Shown here in pieces: positions 7,978 to 19,572 of a stretch of 41,818 bases of DNA (position 1 is its first letter; every line of letters begins with the position of its first letter). The stretch covers positions 1-41,818 of the forward strand of contig CANCKM010000007.1 in NCBI GenBank assembly GCA_947378555.1, written 5' to 3'. The notes beneath the pieces were generated by a model. That model made no database searches, was not told where the DNA came from, and saw nothing but the letters and a program-made list of their open reading frames with translations. Made by a program: the position numbers and the translations under genes. Source of the stretch: Microbacteriaceae bacterium (GTDB lineage: Bacteria > Actinomycetota > Actinomycetes > Actinomycetales > Microbacteriaceae).

Positions 7978-8051
7978 TGGGCCTAGGAGGACTTGAACCT
8001 CCGACCTCTTCATTATCAGTGAAGCGCTCTAACCACCTGAGCTATAGGCCC
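7978..8051 (-). tRNA. tRNA-Ile (anticodon GAT)
   Basis: The 74-nt minus-strand cloverleaf has acceptor GGGCCTA/TAGGCCC, D arm GCTC/GAGC, anticodon arm CTTCA-CTGATAA-TGAAG with anticodon GAT, and T arm GGAGG-TTCAAGT-CCTCC. The discriminator is A; CCA is not encoded. It lies 76 bases beyond the end of the DUF3566 gene and is probably cotranscribed with tRNA-Ala. Confidence 0.97.
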
Positions 8052-8127
8052 TAGAGCCTTTCTGACTTTACCTGATTTATGCCAAATGCTCAAACTGAAA
8101 GCACCTTTAGTGGCATTTTTAGGTTAT

Positions 8128-8529
8128 TTAGTTGTTTGTGAAGCCAATTGCGAGGCCGCCGCTCATCTTTGCAATGGCGTTGTAGACCAAAGCAATGACT
8201 CCCGATAGCAAAGTACCAGTGACAATGTTGAAGATAGAAATTGCTCCAGCGAATGACATAACCGGCCCGAGTGGCAATGAATCCCCCGGGCTGGTGCCGA
8301 TTACGCTGCTGATTAGATCGCTCAGGCTCTTGAACAATCCGGTGCTGTTTAGCACGAACCACAAGAACAGGAATCCAACCAGTGTGGCAACCGCTAGGCC
8401 GAGCTGAATTAGCAGACCCATTCTCACGGCTGAAAGAAACTCAATGCGAATCAGCTTCAGTCGAACGATTTTTACGTCGCTGGCCGGGCGTCGCTTCGCT
8501 TTTCTTACTTTGGTTGTTGCTTCGCTCAT
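8128..8529 (-). CDS. DUF3566 membrane protein downstream of gyrA
   Basis: The 133-residue protein has a basic cytoplasmic N-terminus ([20 protein letters not shown]) and two transmembrane helices (about residues 38-62 and 92-120). The motif [19 protein letters not shown] and the position immediately after gyrA identify the DUF3566 family (Rv0007 position in Mycobacterium). Its role is not established. The ATG overlaps the gyrA stop by 4 bases (ATGA), so it is translationally coupled and part of the gyrBA operon. Confidence 0.9.
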   Translation of the reverse strand: MSEATTKVRKAKRRPASDVKIVRLKLIRIEFLSAVRMGLLIQLGLAVATLVGFLFLWFVLNSTGLFKSLSDLISSVIGTSPGDSLPLGPVMSFAGAISIFNIVTGTLLSGVIALVYNAIAKMSGGLAIGFTNN

Positions 8530-11024
8530 TCGGTTTCTCCCTCGACAATCTCGGTGCTTGATTCCAGGTTGCGCTCGGTGTTTCGCGCCAGACCAATTAC
8601 TTTGTCCTCATCGGCGAATCTTGCGAAAACAACACCCATGGTGTCTCGTCCCCTGGCGGGAACCTCGCTCACTGCTGACCGAATAACTTTACCGCCCTCG
8701 AGCACGACTAGAACTTCGTCGTCTTCTGAAACGATTAGCGCTCCAACCAAATCGCCACGCTTCTCTTCAAGCTTGGCAACCTTGATTCCTATGCCACCGC
8801 GGTTCTGCAGTCGATACTGATCAACCGAGGTGCGTTTTGCATAGCCACCGACGGTTGCGATAAACACGTATCCCTCGTCGGTTATGACGCTGGCAGAAAG
8901 CAGGTTGTCATCGGCCTTGAAGTGCATTCCGATGTTGCCGGAGGTGTCTCGACCCATTGGGCGCAAGCTTTCATCGCCGGCCGAGAACCTGATTGACATT
9001 CCCTTGCGCGAAACCAAAAGAAGGTCATCAGACTCGGATGCCAGCAATGCCGAGACGAGTTCATCGTCCTCTTTGAGTTTGATTGCAATGATGCCGCCGG
9101 TTCGCGGGGTGTCATAGGCCTCAAGTGAGGTCTTCTTGACGAGCCCCGACTTGGTGGCAAGCACCAGGTATGGCGAATCTTTGTAGTTCTTGATGTCTAG
9201 CACCTGAGCGATTTTTTCGTCTGGCTGCAAGGCAAGCAGGTTGGCAACGTGTTGACCCTTGGCGTCGCGACCGGCTTCTTGCACCTCGTAGGCCTTTGCG
9301 CGATATACGCGACCCTTGTTGGTGAAGAAAAGCAACCAGTGGTGAGTGGTGGTCACAAAGAAGTGATCGACAACGTCATCGGCGCGCAGGGTGGCGCCCT
9401 TTACGCCCTTGCCGCCACGGTGCTGCGAACGATAGTTGTCGCTCTTGGTTCGCTTGATGTACCCACCGTGAGTTACGGTCAGAACCATTTCTTCTTCCGG
9501 AATCAAATCTTCCATAGAAACGTTTCCGTCGTACCCGGCCAGGATTTCGGTTCGGCGATCGTCACCGTGGCGCGAAACAACTTCTTCTAGCTCGTCGGCG
9601 ATGATGCCGCGCTGGCGAACCGGGTCGGCGATGATTGCCTTGAACTCGACGATCTGAGCCTCGAGTTCGGCGGCCTCGTCGATGATTTTTTGTCGTTCGA
9701 GAGCGGCCAGTTGCCTCAACTGCATGTTGAGGATTGCGCGAGCTTGTAGTTCGTCGATGGTCAGAAGCTGAATCAAACCTTCGCGGGCTTCTTCAACGGT
9801 CGCACTCTTACGAATCAAGGCGATTACCGCATCCAGTGCGTCCAGAGCCTTGAGGTAGCCGCGCAAAATATGTGCTCGCTCCTCGGCTTTTCTGAGTCTG
9901 AACTGGGTGCGACGAACAATGACCTCAATTTGGTGGGTCACCCAGGCGCTTATGAAACCATCCAGGCTCAGGGTGCGCGGCACTCCGTCAACGAGGGCCA
10001 ACATGTTGGCGCTGAAGTTCTCTTGAAGCGGGGTCTGGCGATACAGGTTGTTTAGAACAACTCTGGCAATTGCATCCTTTTTCAAAACGATGACGAGGCG
10101 TTGACCGGTGCGACCAGATGTTTCATCGCGAATATCCGCGATTCCGGTGAGGCGGCCTTCCTTTACCAACTCGGCAATCTTTAGCGCTAGGTTGTCGGGG
10201 TTCACTTGATATGGAAGCTGGGTGACCACCAGGCAGGTGCGACCCTGAAGTTCTTCAACACTTACGATTGCTCGCATCGTGATTGAACCGCGCCCGGTGC
10301 GATAGGCGTCTTGGATGCCCCTTCGGCCAAGGATGGTTGCTCCGGTTGGAAAGTCAGGTCCCTTGATCCGTTCGATTAGGGCTTCGAGCAGTTCCTCTTG
10401 GGTGGCGTCTGGGTTTTGCAGGGCCCAAAGGGCTCCGGCTGCAACTTCGCGCAGGTTGTGAGGGGGAATGTTGGTTGCCATTCCAACCGCGATACCGATT
10501 GAACCATTGATCAACAGGTTTGGGATTCGGCTTGGCAGAATGGTCGGTTCTTGGGTGCGGCCGTCGTAGTTGTCTTGGAAGTTGACGGTGTCTTCATCGA
10601 TGTCGCGCACCATTTCCAGCGCGAGCGGAGCCATCCGACATTCGGTGTACCTTGGAGCAGCTGCGGGGTCATTTCCCGGTGATCCGAAGTTGCCCTGGCC
10701 AGAAACCAGTGGATACCTTAGGTTCCAGTCCTGAACCAATCGAACCAGGGTGTCATAAATGGCACTGTCACCGTGTGGGTGATACTGGCCCATGACATCG
10801 CCGACGACTCTCGAGCATTTCGAGAACTGCTTGTCTGGGCGGTATCCACCGTCATACATTGCGTAAAGAACCCGACGGTGAACCGGCTTTAAGCCATCCC
10901 GCACGTCTGGAAGGGCACGACCCACGATTACGCTCATTGCATAGTCGAGATAGCTTCGCTGCATTTCGACTCGAATGTCGACTTGCTCAACGTTGTCGAT
11001 AGGTTTTGCTGTTTCGTCAGCCAT
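8526..11024 (-). CDS. gyrA: DNA gyrase subunit A
   Basis: The 832-residue subunit A of type II topoisomerase introduces negative supercoils with GyrB. The catalytic tyrosine is Y126 in [10 protein letters not shown]. The quinolone-pocket residues are the sensitive type, S87 and D91 ([10 protein letters not shown], equivalent to E. coli S83 and D87). A GyrA-box-like QHRGGKG lies near residue 536 at the start of the C-terminal DNA-wrapping beta-pinwheel, whose repeated blades follow. AAGGA lies upstream of the ATG, and only 19 bases separate it from gyrB, so the two form one operon with DUF3566. Confidence 0.98.
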   Translation of the reverse strand: MADETAKPIDNVEQVDIRVEMQRSYLDYAMSVIVGRALPDVRDGLKPVHRRVLYAMYDGGYRPDKQFSKCSRVVGDVMGQYHPHGDSAIYDTLVRLVQDWNLRYPLVSGQGNFGSPGNDPAAAPRYTECRMAPLALEMVRDIDEDTVNFQDNYDGRTQEPTILPSRIPNLLINGSIGIAVGMATNIPPHNLREVAAGALWALQNPDATQEELLEALIERIKGPDFPTGATILGRRGIQDAYRTGRGSITMRAIVSVEELQGRTCLVVTQLPYQVNPDNLALKIAELVKEGRLTGIADIRDETSGRTGQRLVIVLKKDAIARVVLNNLYRQTPLQENFSANMLALVDGVPRTLSLDGFISAWVTHQIEVIVRRTQFRLRKAEERAHILRGYLKALDALDAVIALIRKSATVEEAREGLIQLLTIDELQARAILNMQLRQLAALERQKIIDEAAELEAQIVEFKAIIADPVRQRGIIADELEEVVSRHGDDRRTEILAGYDGNVSMEDLIPEEEMVLTVTHGGYIKRTKSDNYRSQHRGGKGVKGATLRADDVVDHFFVTTTHHWLLFFTNKGRVYRAKAYEVQEAGRDAKGQHVANLLALQPDEKIAQVLDIKNYKDSPYLVLATKSGLVKKTSLEAYDTPRTGGIIAIKLKEDDELVSALLASESDDLLLVSRKGMSIRFSAGDESLRPMGRDTSGNIGMHFKADDNLLSASVITDEGYVFIATVGGYAKRTSVDQYRLQNRGGIGIKVAKLEEKRGDLVGALIVSEDDEVLVVLEGGKVIRSAVSEVPARGRDTMGVVFARFADEDKVIGLARNTERNLESSTEIVEGETE

Positions 11025-11043
11025 TTTTATCCTTCTTCGTTTC

Positions 11044-13059
<2,016 letters not shown>

Positions 13060-13070
13060 CTAACCCTGTA

Positions 13071-13099
13071 ATTCTACCTCGAAAGGGCTTTTAAGCGAA
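13071..13099 (-). promoter_or_regulatory. Candidate gyrB promoter
   Basis: On the minus strand, TAGAAT (13076-13071) is a strong -10 element with a weak TTCGCT (13099-13094) 18 bases upstream. The resulting 5' leader would be about 80 bases. This would uncouple gyrBA from the upstream dnaA-recF genes. Confidence 0.5.
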
Positions 13100-13124
13100 G
13101 GATGTTAGTTGAGTAACTAAAGGT

Positions 13125-13634
13125 TTATCCATAGGTGTCGCGCGGGCCACGGCCTGGAATAGACCTTTGTCCCTTTTTCCAACTTGGAGCATCCGGGCCC
13201 AAGAATTTAAGAGCCTTGATCTCCACTTTCGGAAACTCCTCGTGCAGGCGCGCAAGAATCTGGCCTTGCATCAGTTTGAGCTGGGTGGACCAAGCGGTTG
13301 ACTTGCAGCGCACCGTCAACGTGCCGTTTACCAGCGCCTCTGGTTGTGAACTACTGGCATTCACGTCACCCACGATTTGCGGCCAACGGGTAAAAAGTTC
13401 GGCCTCAGAAATCGGCCCATCCCAGTTGAATGCGGTCAAGATTCCGGCAAGCGAATCGCCGGCCTTGACGGGGTCACGCCCCTTATCGAAAGGTCTCGAG
13501 TTGCTGCGCTCAGCTATCTCGGCTCGACGTTTGGCATCTCTGCCAAGCCGGCCCGTGACGGCCTCTCGCATGCGCCAATAGAAATCCTGAGCGAAGTCCG
13601 ACTTTGCTCCATCATCCTTCGAGTTCTTAGTCAT
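13125..13634 (-). CDS. DUF721 (DciA-like) protein
   Basis: The 169-residue protein has a charged N-terminal half followed by the DUF721 domain (about residues 60-145): WPQIVGDVNASSSQPEAL, then LTVRCKSTAWSTQLKLMQ. DUF721 includes DciA, which helps load the replicative helicase DnaB in bacteria lacking DnaC. Its place between recF and gyrB is conserved in Actinobacteria (Rv0004 position). Its ATG lies inside the end of recF (8-base overlap), implying coupling. A helicase-loading role here is inference from the family. Confidence 0.9.
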   Translation of the reverse strand: MTKNSKDDGAKSDFAQDFYWRMREAVTGRLGRDAKRRAEIAERSNSRPFDKGRDPVKAGDSLAGILTAFNWDGPISEAELFTRWPQIVGDVNASSSQPEALVNGTLTVRCKSTAWSTQLKLMQGQILARLHEEFPKVEIKALKFLGPDAPSWKKGQRSIPGRGPRDTYG

Positions 13635-14829
13635 CGTTCACCATCGGTTCCTCAGCGGCGACCGTTCCGTGTTTCACGTGAAACGTTGCCGCGAGCAAAG
13701 TCTCTGGCACGTCCTCGGCGACTGCTGCGGTAATCAGAACCTGCTCGTTATTGGCAACCAGTTGTGCCAACCTTGTCCGCCGACCCGCATCTAACTCGGC
13801 AAAAACATCGTCAAGGATCAAAATAGGGTCGCCGGATTGGGTTTCGTTTCGAAGCAGGTCGATGGACGCTAGGCGCAGACCAAGCGCGAAAGACCAGCAC
13901 TCCCCATGACTTGCGTATCCCTTGGCTGGCAAAGTGCCAAGCATCAGCAGCAGGTCATCGCGATGTGGACCAACCAGGGTGATGCCACGCTCAAGTTCTC
14001 TTGGTCTGATTTCAGACAGTTTGGCCTTGAAGGCCTCGTGAATAACTTCGCGGTCGGAGGTTTCGAGCAGACCCAAATCGGATTCGTCATCGCTCGATTC
14101 AAAAGTGGCCGAGGCATTGGTTGCCGAGGCGAAGAGCGAGCTGCGCACCAGAATCCTAGGCTCATTATTGGTTTCGGCGATTGCTTGATAGGCCTTGGTT
14201 AGCAGCGGGCGCAACCGTTCAATCAGCTGCATTCTTGCGACAATAATCTCGGTGCCGTAGCCGACCAGCTGGGAATCCCAAGCGTCGAGGGTGCTAAGCG
14301 CCGTGGTCCTTGAACCGGTTTGCCGCGCGGTTCTGAGCAGGGTATTTCTTTGCTTCAAAACCCGCTCGTAATCGGAATAGACTCCGGCAAAACGTGGCCA
14401 GACCTGAACCACAAGTTCATCGATGAAGGCTCTACGGTTAGAGGGATCCTTCTTGATAATGTCCAGGTCCTCGGGCGCGAAGACCACACAGTTTATGTAA
14501 CCCAGAATGTCTCGAGTCTTAGTTGGGTTCGCCTTATTTATGCGGGCCCGATTGGGGGATCCACGGTTCAGCTCGAGTTCAATCAGGGCGTCTCTTCCAG
14601 CGTGGCTGGCAAGGGCTCGAACGATTGCCGATGGTTGATCCTGACGAATCAGTGGAATATATCCTGCCACGCGGTGCGAGTTCAAGGTCGCTAGGTAGCG
14701 CACTGCCTCAACCAGATTTGTTTTACCCTGGCCGTTCCTGCCAACAAAAAGGGTGACTCCCGGGTTCAGGTCGATGTCGGCATGTTGGTAGTTTCTAAAA
14801 TCGGTGAGCGTCAGATGTTTTACTAACAC
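13627..14829 (-). CDS. recF: DNA replication and repair protein RecF
   Basis: The 400-residue SMC-like ATPase acts in recombinational gap repair with RecO and RecR. The N-terminus LTLTDFRNYQ and Walker A GRNGQGKTNL at residues 30-39 are typical. A signature region (LVGPHRDDL) and Walker B (ILILDDVFAELD) lie in the C-terminal half. A parS site is embedded near its 3' end, where it encodes FHVKH. It lies 10 bases after gnd and overlaps DUF721. Confidence 0.97.
   Translation of the reverse strand: MLVKHLTLTDFRNYQHADIDLNPGVTLFVGRNGQGKTNLVEAVRYLATLNSHRVAGYIPLIRQDQPSAIVRALASHAGRDALIELELNRGSPNRARINKANPTKTRDILGYINCVVFAPEDLDIIKKDPSNRRAFIDELVVQVWPRFAGVYSDYERVLKQRNTLLRTARQTGSRTTALSTLDAWDSQLVGYGTEIIVARMQLIERLRPLLTKAYQAIAETNNEPRILVRSSLFASATNASATFESSDDESDLGLLETSDREVIHEAFKAKLSEIRPRELERGITLVGPHRDDLLLMLGTLPAKGYASHGECWSFALGLRLASIDLLRNETQSGDPILILDDVFAELDAGRRTRLAQLVANNEQVLITAAVAEDVPETLLAATFHVKHGTVAAEEPMVNDD
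13670..13685. other. parS site (within recF)
   Basis: TGTTTCACGTGAAACG matches the bacterial parS consensus TGTTTCACGTGAAACA except the last base. ParB would load here. It lies inside the recF 3' coding region, encoding FHVKH, on the opposite side of oriC from parAB. Confidence 0.9.
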
Positions 14830-14839
14830 TTAGTGCACG

Positions 14840-15724
14840 TCATTCGGCCTTGTGAACTGCGTGCCCACCAAACTGGTTGCGCAGAGCGGCAACAGCCTTC
14901 ATGGCAGGCGAGTCATCCTGCCTAGATGCAAATCGAGCAAACAGTGAGGCTGTGATTGCCGGCATTGGAACCGCATTGGCGATTGCTTCTTCTATGGTCC
15001 AGCGTCCCTCGCCCGAATCATCTACGTAGCCCTTGATGCTGCTTAGTCCCGGATCCTCTTTCAAAGCCCGAACCAGCAAATCCAAAAGCCAAGATCTCAC
15101 CACGGTGCCTCGTTGCCAAGCAGCAAAGGTACCGGTCACATCCTTGATGATGTCCTTTTTGGCAAGCAGTTCATAACCCTCGGCGAAGGCCTGCATCATT
15201 CCGTATTCGATTCCGTTATGCACCATTTTCGCGTAGTGCCCGGCCCCAACATCGCCCACGTGCACGAAACTGTCCGACCTCTCACCCTCTGGGCGCAGTG
15301 CATCAAAAATCGGCATGGCGCGCTCAACCACCTGGGCGGCACCGCCTACCATCAGACCGTATCCGTTTTCGGCACCCCAAACGCCTCCCGAAACACCGCA
15401 ATCCAAATATTCAATACCGGCGATGGATAGCTGTTCAGCGTGCTTAATGTCTTCGCTAAACCTGGAGTTTCCTCCGTCGATTATTAAATCCCCTGAAGTT
15501 AGCAGCGGCTCGAGAGAGGAAATTACCTGGCTGGTTGGTTCGCCGTGAGGAACCATCACCCAAATAATTTTTGGGCTGGGAAGAGCGGCTACTAGCTCTG
15601 GGAGGCTGGCTACGTCTGAGACCTTTGGGTCGTGTGAGTACCCGGTTACCGTGATTCCGTTGTTGCGAAGTCGAGTGCGCATGTTGCCACCCATTTTTCC
15701 TAGGCCAACAAGACCAATGTGCAT
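14840..15724 (-). CDS. gnd: 6-phosphogluconate dehydrogenase, short decarboxylating form
   Basis: The 294-residue enzyme converts 6-phosphogluconate to ribulose 5-phosphate with NAD(P)H production (pentose phosphate pathway). Visible motifs are the Rossmann GLVGLGKMGGNM, the substrate loop DGGNSRF, and the catalytic KMVHNGIEYGMM. At about 300 residues it is the short type, lacking the extra C-terminal domain of the 470-residue form. ATG 15724 with GAAAGG upstream is preferred over a TTG at 15739 that would sit on the Shine-Dalgarno. It lies between dnaN and recF, a position known in Actinobacteria. Confidence 0.95.
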   Translation of the reverse strand: MHIGLVGLGKMGGNMRTRLRNNGITVTGYSHDPKVSDVASLPELVAALPSPKIIWVMVPHGEPTSQVISSLEPLLTSGDLIIDGGNSRFSEDIKHAEQLSIAGIEYLDCGVSGGVWGAENGYGLMVGGAAQVVERAMPIFDALRPEGERSDSFVHVGDVGAGHYAKMVHNGIEYGMMQAFAEGYELLAKKDIIKDVTGTFAAWQRGTVVRSWLLDLLVRALKEDPGLSSIKGYVDDSGEGRWTIEEAIANAVPMPAITASLFARFASRQDDSPAMKAVAALRNQFGGHAVHKAE

Positions 15725-15753
15725 TGTGTTACCTTTCAACTAAAGCGTTAGCT

Positions 15754-16896
15754 TTAGCGATTTAGCAGGTTTGGCTGAAGCAAATAACGGAAACTATCGG
15801 CCGCTGCTTTGTCTTTTGAACCGTGGCTGGTGATCAAAACCGGGCCTGGTTTGTTTGGGTTGTCGTTGTTGGTAAATGCGATTCGCACGAACTCGCTGTG
15901 AACCCCGGCTAATCCATCGATTAGGAACTGTGGCTTGAGAGAAACCACAATTTCTGACCCGGTCAGTTCGATGTTTACACCCTCTGTGGCCTGAGCGGTT
16001 TCGTTTCCGGTCGCCTCTAGGGTTACTTGTCCCTCGCTAAATGAGAACTTGATTGGGGCATCACGTTCCAGAACCAGTGACACTCGGCGGCTGGAATCAA
16101 TCAGGTCCTGGGTTGCAACGATGGCGTAGTGAGCTACCTCGGTTGGAATCAGTGATTTAACCGGAGGAATACTGCCTTTGAAGAGTTGTGCCGTGACCGA
16201 GCGATTATTTGCTCGGAAGGCGATCATTTCTCGCTCATCACGTTTGGCGATAGAAACTTCGATGTCGCCCTGGTTTGCGAAGGTTTTGGCAACTTCCTGC
16301 AGGGTTTTAGCTGGAACCAAAGCTACCGAACCGACTGAGGCGGAGCTGCCCTTCCATTCGACTTCGCGAAGTGCAATTCGGAATCTATCCGTTGCTAGGA
16401 ACGAAATGGTTTTTTCAGCTGCCTCGATCTCAACGGTGCTGTAGACCTGAGTGGTGTCCTCTTTTGCGGATGCTATTGCGACCTGAGATATTGCGCCGGC
16501 GAATGCGTCACCCGCAATGGTTCCAGAAACCTCTGGAATCTCGGGGAGTGTTGGGTAGCTCTCGATGTCCATTGTTGGAAGTGAAAACTTAGATGCTCCG
16601 CAGCTGACGATGACTTTGGTTCCGTCGGTCGTGAAATCAACTGGAGCGTTTGGAAGGCGATTGGCAATCTCGGCGAGCAATCGACCGGAGACCAAGACCC
16701 GGCCCGAGGTGTCTACCTTTGCAACAATTTCCACCTGTGCTGATACCTCGTAGTCAAACACCGATAGGCGCAGGGCGTTGGCATCGGCTTCGATCAGAAT
16801 TCCGCCGAGGATGGTTATTTGTGGGCGCTGAGGAAGTAGTCGTACAGCAAAGGTAACGGCTTCGCTGAGCACGTCCTTATTCACTTGGAACTTCAA
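15754..16896 (-). CDS. dnaN: DNA polymerase III beta sliding clamp
   Basis: The 380-residue clamp has the three repeated domains of DnaN. It begins MKFQVNKDVLSEAVTFAVR and includes LPTMDIESYPTLPEI near residues 105-120, a hallmark of the family. It forms a dimeric ring that tethers polymerase III to DNA. It follows dnaA on the same strand with the putative oriC between them. It lies 29 bases upstream of gnd, which is probably cotranscribed. Confidence 0.98.
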   Translation of the reverse strand: MKFQVNKDVLSEAVTFAVRLLPQRPQITILGGILIEADANALRLSVFDYEVSAQVEIVAKVDTSGRVLVSGRLLAEIANRLPNAPVDFTTDGTKVIVSCGASKFSLPTMDIESYPTLPEIPEVSGTIAGDAFAGAISQVAIASAKEDTTQVYSTVEIEAAEKTISFLATDRFRIALREVEWKGSSASVGSVALVPAKTLQEVAKTFANQGDIEVSIAKRDEREMIAFRANNRSVTAQLFKGSIPPVKSLIPTEVAHYAIVATQDLIDSSRRVSLVLERDAPIKFSFSEGQVTLEATGNETAQATEGVNIELTGSEIVVSLKPQFLIDGLAGVHSEFVRIAFTNNDNPNKPGPVLITSHGSKDKAAADSFRYLLQPNLLNR

Positions 16897-17239
16897 GGGG
16901 CATCCAATCGTTTGGCGTCGGTTATTTATCTTGGCACAATCTTGGTGGCTTCGGTTAGTTGCTTTTCGGTCTGGCGCAGCAAAGCGTTATTGGGATTCCA
17001 ACATTTCTTTAAATATCTTTAATAAAGGCATTAACCGTTGTGGAAATTGTGGATAACTCCTTGGTGCCCGCTGGATCAAGTGGAACTACAAACTTGTAAT
17101 CTGTTTACACAGCTGTGGATAAATCTGTGGATAACTCAAGAACCTGTGGGTTCTTAATTTGAAATCCCCAGCGAATGGCCTTCTCTAGCTAGTTTCCGCA
17201 GAGTTGTTACGAGTTATGAACAGGGTTATCCACATTTAT
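16897..17239. other. oriC: Chromosomal replication origin (oriC), dnaA-dnaN intergenic region
   Basis: This 343-base non-coding gap carries four perfect DnaA boxes (TTATCCACA): 17048-17056 (-), 17114-17122 (-), 17126-17134 (-) and 17226-17234 (+). Near matches also occur around 17039 and 17145. The boxes at 17114 and 17126 form a 12-bp head-to-tail pair. An AT-rich stretch at 17004-17033 on the dnaN side is a candidate unwinding element. Genes on either side of the dnaA region diverge. dnaA-dnaN is the usual actinobacterial oriC location. Confidence 0.88.
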
Positions 17240-18661
17240 TTATTTTGTGTCTGATTTGATTTTGGTGATTATTTCGCTCACCGAGTTATAGACGTAGCGT
17301 CTTTCCTTCATCAGGTCGTTCACTTTTTTGCAGGCGTACATAACCGTTGTGTGATCCCGGTTGCCGAAGAGTTGGCCGATCTTTGGAAGCGACAGGTTGG
17401 TTTGTTCGCGGCATATGTACATTGCAACCTGGCGCGCTAGGGCAATGGCTTGGGCTCTGGATGAGCCAGATAGGTCATCGGCCGATATCTTGTAGTACGC
17501 GGAAACGGCTTTTATGATGTCGGCGGCCGTAATCACGTTTGACTCACCAAGTGGAACTATATCTTTTAGTACCGTCTGTACCAGCTGCATGTCGACGGGA
17601 GTCCTGTTGAGATTAGCGAAGGCTGTCACTCGAATCAGAGTTCCTTCAAGCTCGCGGATGTTGGAAGCCACACGCATTGCCATGTACTCGATTATTTCGT
17701 CTGGTACCCGAAGGTTTTCCGTTTCAGCCTTCTTTCGTAGGATGGCGATCCGGGTTTCAAGTTCAGGGGCCTGAATGTCTGTGAGTAGGCCCCATTCAAA
17801 TCTTGTAATCATCCGGTCTTCAAATCCGGTGAGTTGTTTCGGCTGAAGGTCGCTGGTGATCACAACTTGCTTTGAGTGCCCGTAGAGGCTGTTAAAGGTG
17901 TGGAAGAAGGCCTCTTGGGTCTGGTCTTTTCCCTGCAAGAACTGAATGTCGTCAATGAGCAAAAGATCTATCTCGCGATAGTCGGATTGAAATTGAACAG
18001 TTCGGTTATTTTGAATGGCATTGATGAAGTCGTTGGTGAACTCTTCGCTCGATACATATCGAACTTTGATTTTTGGGTACAGGTTCATTGCGTAGTGTCC
18101 GATTGCGTGAAGCAAGTGGGTTTTTCCCAGCCCGGAGTTTCCATATATAAAGAGTGGGTTGTACGCCTTGGCCGGGGCTTCGGCAACTGCGAATGCAGCG
18201 GCGTGCGCAAATCGGTTTGAGTTTCCAGTAACGAAACTGTCAAAGGTGTATTTCGGGTTTAGGCGGCTGTCGAAGCTGCCGGCAGATATGCTTCGTGTCG
18301 AGGCACCGCCGAGGTATCCAATGGGAGCAAGTGGTGCCTGGGGAACCATAGCCTGGGGTTCGTTTACCGAAGGAGTTTCAAAAGCGGTTTCAATTTCGGG
18401 ATTGATGACGATTGCAAAATTTATTGGCCCACCCTCGTTCGAGGGATCGGCCAGAGTGTCAGTTAGCGGCTCACTGAGTTTTTGTTCGATCATGGTTCGA
18501 GTTAGCGAGTTGGGAACCTCAAGGTAAAGAGTTTCGCCCATAACACCAACCGGTCGGATCAGATTTAGAAATCCCTGCAACTGCGGAGTCATTCGATCGT
18601 CGGACGCCAGTTTTGCTGTCAGTGATTTCCAGAGTTGTGCGACTTGCTCATTCTCAGCCAT
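17240..18661 (-). CDS. dnaA: Chromosomal replication initiator DnaA
   Basis: The 473-residue initiator binds DnaA boxes and melts oriC. Domain I is residues 1-75, a linker runs to about 135, the AAA+ domain starts NPKYTFDSFV with Walker A GNSGLGKTH at 174-182 and Walker B LLIDDIQFL near 235, and the DNA-binding domain IV holds the signature GNRDHTTVMYACKKV near 430-445. ATG 18661 with AGGA upstream gives the standard start; an in-frame upstream start at 18721 would add 20 unlikely residues overlapping DnaA-box-like sequence. DnaA boxes on both sides suggest autoregulation. Confidence 0.98.
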   Translation of the reverse strand: MAENEQVAQLWKSLTAKLASDDRMTPQLQGFLNLIRPVGVMGETLYLEVPNSLTRTMIEQKLSEPLTDTLADPSNEGGPINFAIVINPEIETAFETPSVNEPQAMVPQAPLAPIGYLGGASTRSISAGSFDSRLNPKYTFDSFVTGNSNRFAHAAAFAVAEAPAKAYNPLFIYGNSGLGKTHLLHAIGHYAMNLYPKIKVRYVSSEEFTNDFINAIQNNRTVQFQSDYREIDLLLIDDIQFLQGKDQTQEAFFHTFNSLYGHSKQVVITSDLQPKQLTGFEDRMITRFEWGLLTDIQAPELETRIAILRKKAETENLRVPDEIIEYMAMRVASNIRELEGTLIRVTAFANLNRTPVDMQLVQTVLKDIVPLGESNVITAADIIKAVSAYYKISADDLSGSSRAQAIALARQVAMYICREQTNLSLPKIGQLFGNRDHTTVMYACKKVNDLMKERRYVYNSVSEIITKIKSDTK

Positions 18662-19066
18662 CTGGTAATCCTCGCAGTTAGTTATTCGGTCTGTGTAGTT
18701 TTCCACAGATTTATCCACCATGGGGACAACCTGTGGATAAATCCCTTTTTTGCCAGTGTTTATTTAGGCAAACGGATTTTTTCTCTTCAGTCGATGATGT
18801 CGAATTAGGTCGTAAAAAAGCAAATTTTTGCGGTGTGTCGCTCATCACTGTTTTTGCCCACTGGCTGTATTGAGGAGTGGATTTCGAGTTGCCACGAGCT
18901 TGGCGGTAATTTTTCACCCAAACCGCGTTCGCGAAAACTTGACCGAGGGCGCTAATTGGGCGTAAGTTTATTAGGTTGCTCTGAGCAGAGGTCTAGCAGA
19001 GCACAATTTTTAGTCGAGTTACCGACACCATCGATTTAGATCTCGAATCTGTTTTTGGAGATACCA
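18662..19066. other. dnaA-rpmH divergent intergenic region with DnaA boxes
   Basis: This 405-base non-coding stretch separates divergent dnaA and rpmH. Close to dnaA it holds TTTTCCACA (18699-18707, +), TTATCCACC (18711-18719, +) and a perfect DnaA box at 18732-18740 (-). The first two are 12 bp apart head to tail. They probably mediate DnaA control of dnaA and may assist the origin. The rest carries an rpmH promoter candidate and no gene I can support. Confidence 0.7.
18939..18968 (+). promoter_or_regulatory. Candidate rpmH promoter
   Basis: TTGACC (18939-18944) and TAAGTT (18963-18968, fitting the actinobacterial TANNNT) are 18 bases apart, giving an rpmH leader of about 90 bases. No better pair was seen in the gap. 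Confidence 0.45.
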
Positions 19067-19204
19067 ATGACCAAGCGTACCTTTCAGCCAAACAACCGTC
19101 GCCGTTCCAAGGTGCACGGATTCCGTCTTCGCATGAAGACCCGCGCCGGCCGTGCAATCCTGGGCGCTCGTCGCCGCAAGGGTCGCATCGAGCTTTCGGC
19201 CTAA
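19067..19204 (+). CDS. rpmH: 50S ribosomal protein L34
   Basis: The 45-residue ribosomal protein begins [20 protein letters not shown] and continues with the highly basic [19 protein letters not shown], the complete L34 sequence. GGAG lies 6 bases before the ATG. It is the first rightward gene after the origin, followed by rnpA after 20 bases, the universal rpmH-rnpA order. L34 is a late-assembling 50S component. Confidence 0.98.
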   Translation: MTKRTFQPNNRRRSKVHGFRLRMKTRAGRAILGARRRKGRIELSA

Positions 19205-19224
19205 CCAACCCACGAAGCTAACAA

Positions 19225-19572
19225 TTGTTGGCTAGCGAAAATCGGATACGCACATCCGGTGATTTTCGCTCGACCATGAGAAATGGTCGAAGATCAGTTG
19301 CGAAGCACCTAGTTGTTTATCTAAAGCGGGATGAGGCCATGCCTTACGCCCGCTTTGGCTTTGTTGTACCCAAGTCGGTTGGTGGGGCGGTCAGCCGAAA
19401 TCTCGTCAAGCGACGCATGCGTGCGATAGCCCGTGAGTTCATCCAACTAAATAAAGACCCAGTGCAGGTGGTTGTTAGGGCGATGCCTGGAGCAGCCGAA
19501 ATAGCGTCATCAGAACTGCGAACAGAAATACTTACTTCTTTAGCAGCGGCTGACAGAAAAAGATCAAAGTGA
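19225..19572 (+). CDS. rnpA: Ribonuclease P protein component
   Basis: The 115-residue basic protein cofactor of RNase P helps mature tRNA 5' ends. The family core is visible: FGFVVPKSVGGAVSRNLVKR at about residues 45-64, followed by RRMRAIARE, the RNR motif region. The start is a TTG; two adjacent TTG codons (19225 and 19228) are possible, and no good Shine-Dalgarno is seen, which suggests weak initiation or coupling to rpmH. Its stop overlaps the GTG of yidD. Confidence 0.95.
   Translation: MLASENRIRTSGDFRSTMRNGRRSVAKHLVVYLKRDEAMPYARFGFVVPKSVGGAVSRNLVKRRMRAIAREFIQLNKDPVQVVVRAMPGAAEIASSELRTEILTSLAAADRKRSK

Noticed and set aside
7714-8013. 99-codon minus-strand frame across the tRNA region
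   Set aside because: It runs through tRNA-Ala and part of tRNA-Ile and the terminator; the RNA genes explain the sequence.
9249-9590. 113-codon plus-strand frame inside gyrA
   Set aside because: Fully antisense to the conserved GyrA C-terminal domain, no family resemblance; shadow ORF.
13135-13581. 148-codon plus-strand frame opposite DUF721
   Set aside because: Antisense to a conserved gene, low-complexity translation, no start signal; shadow.
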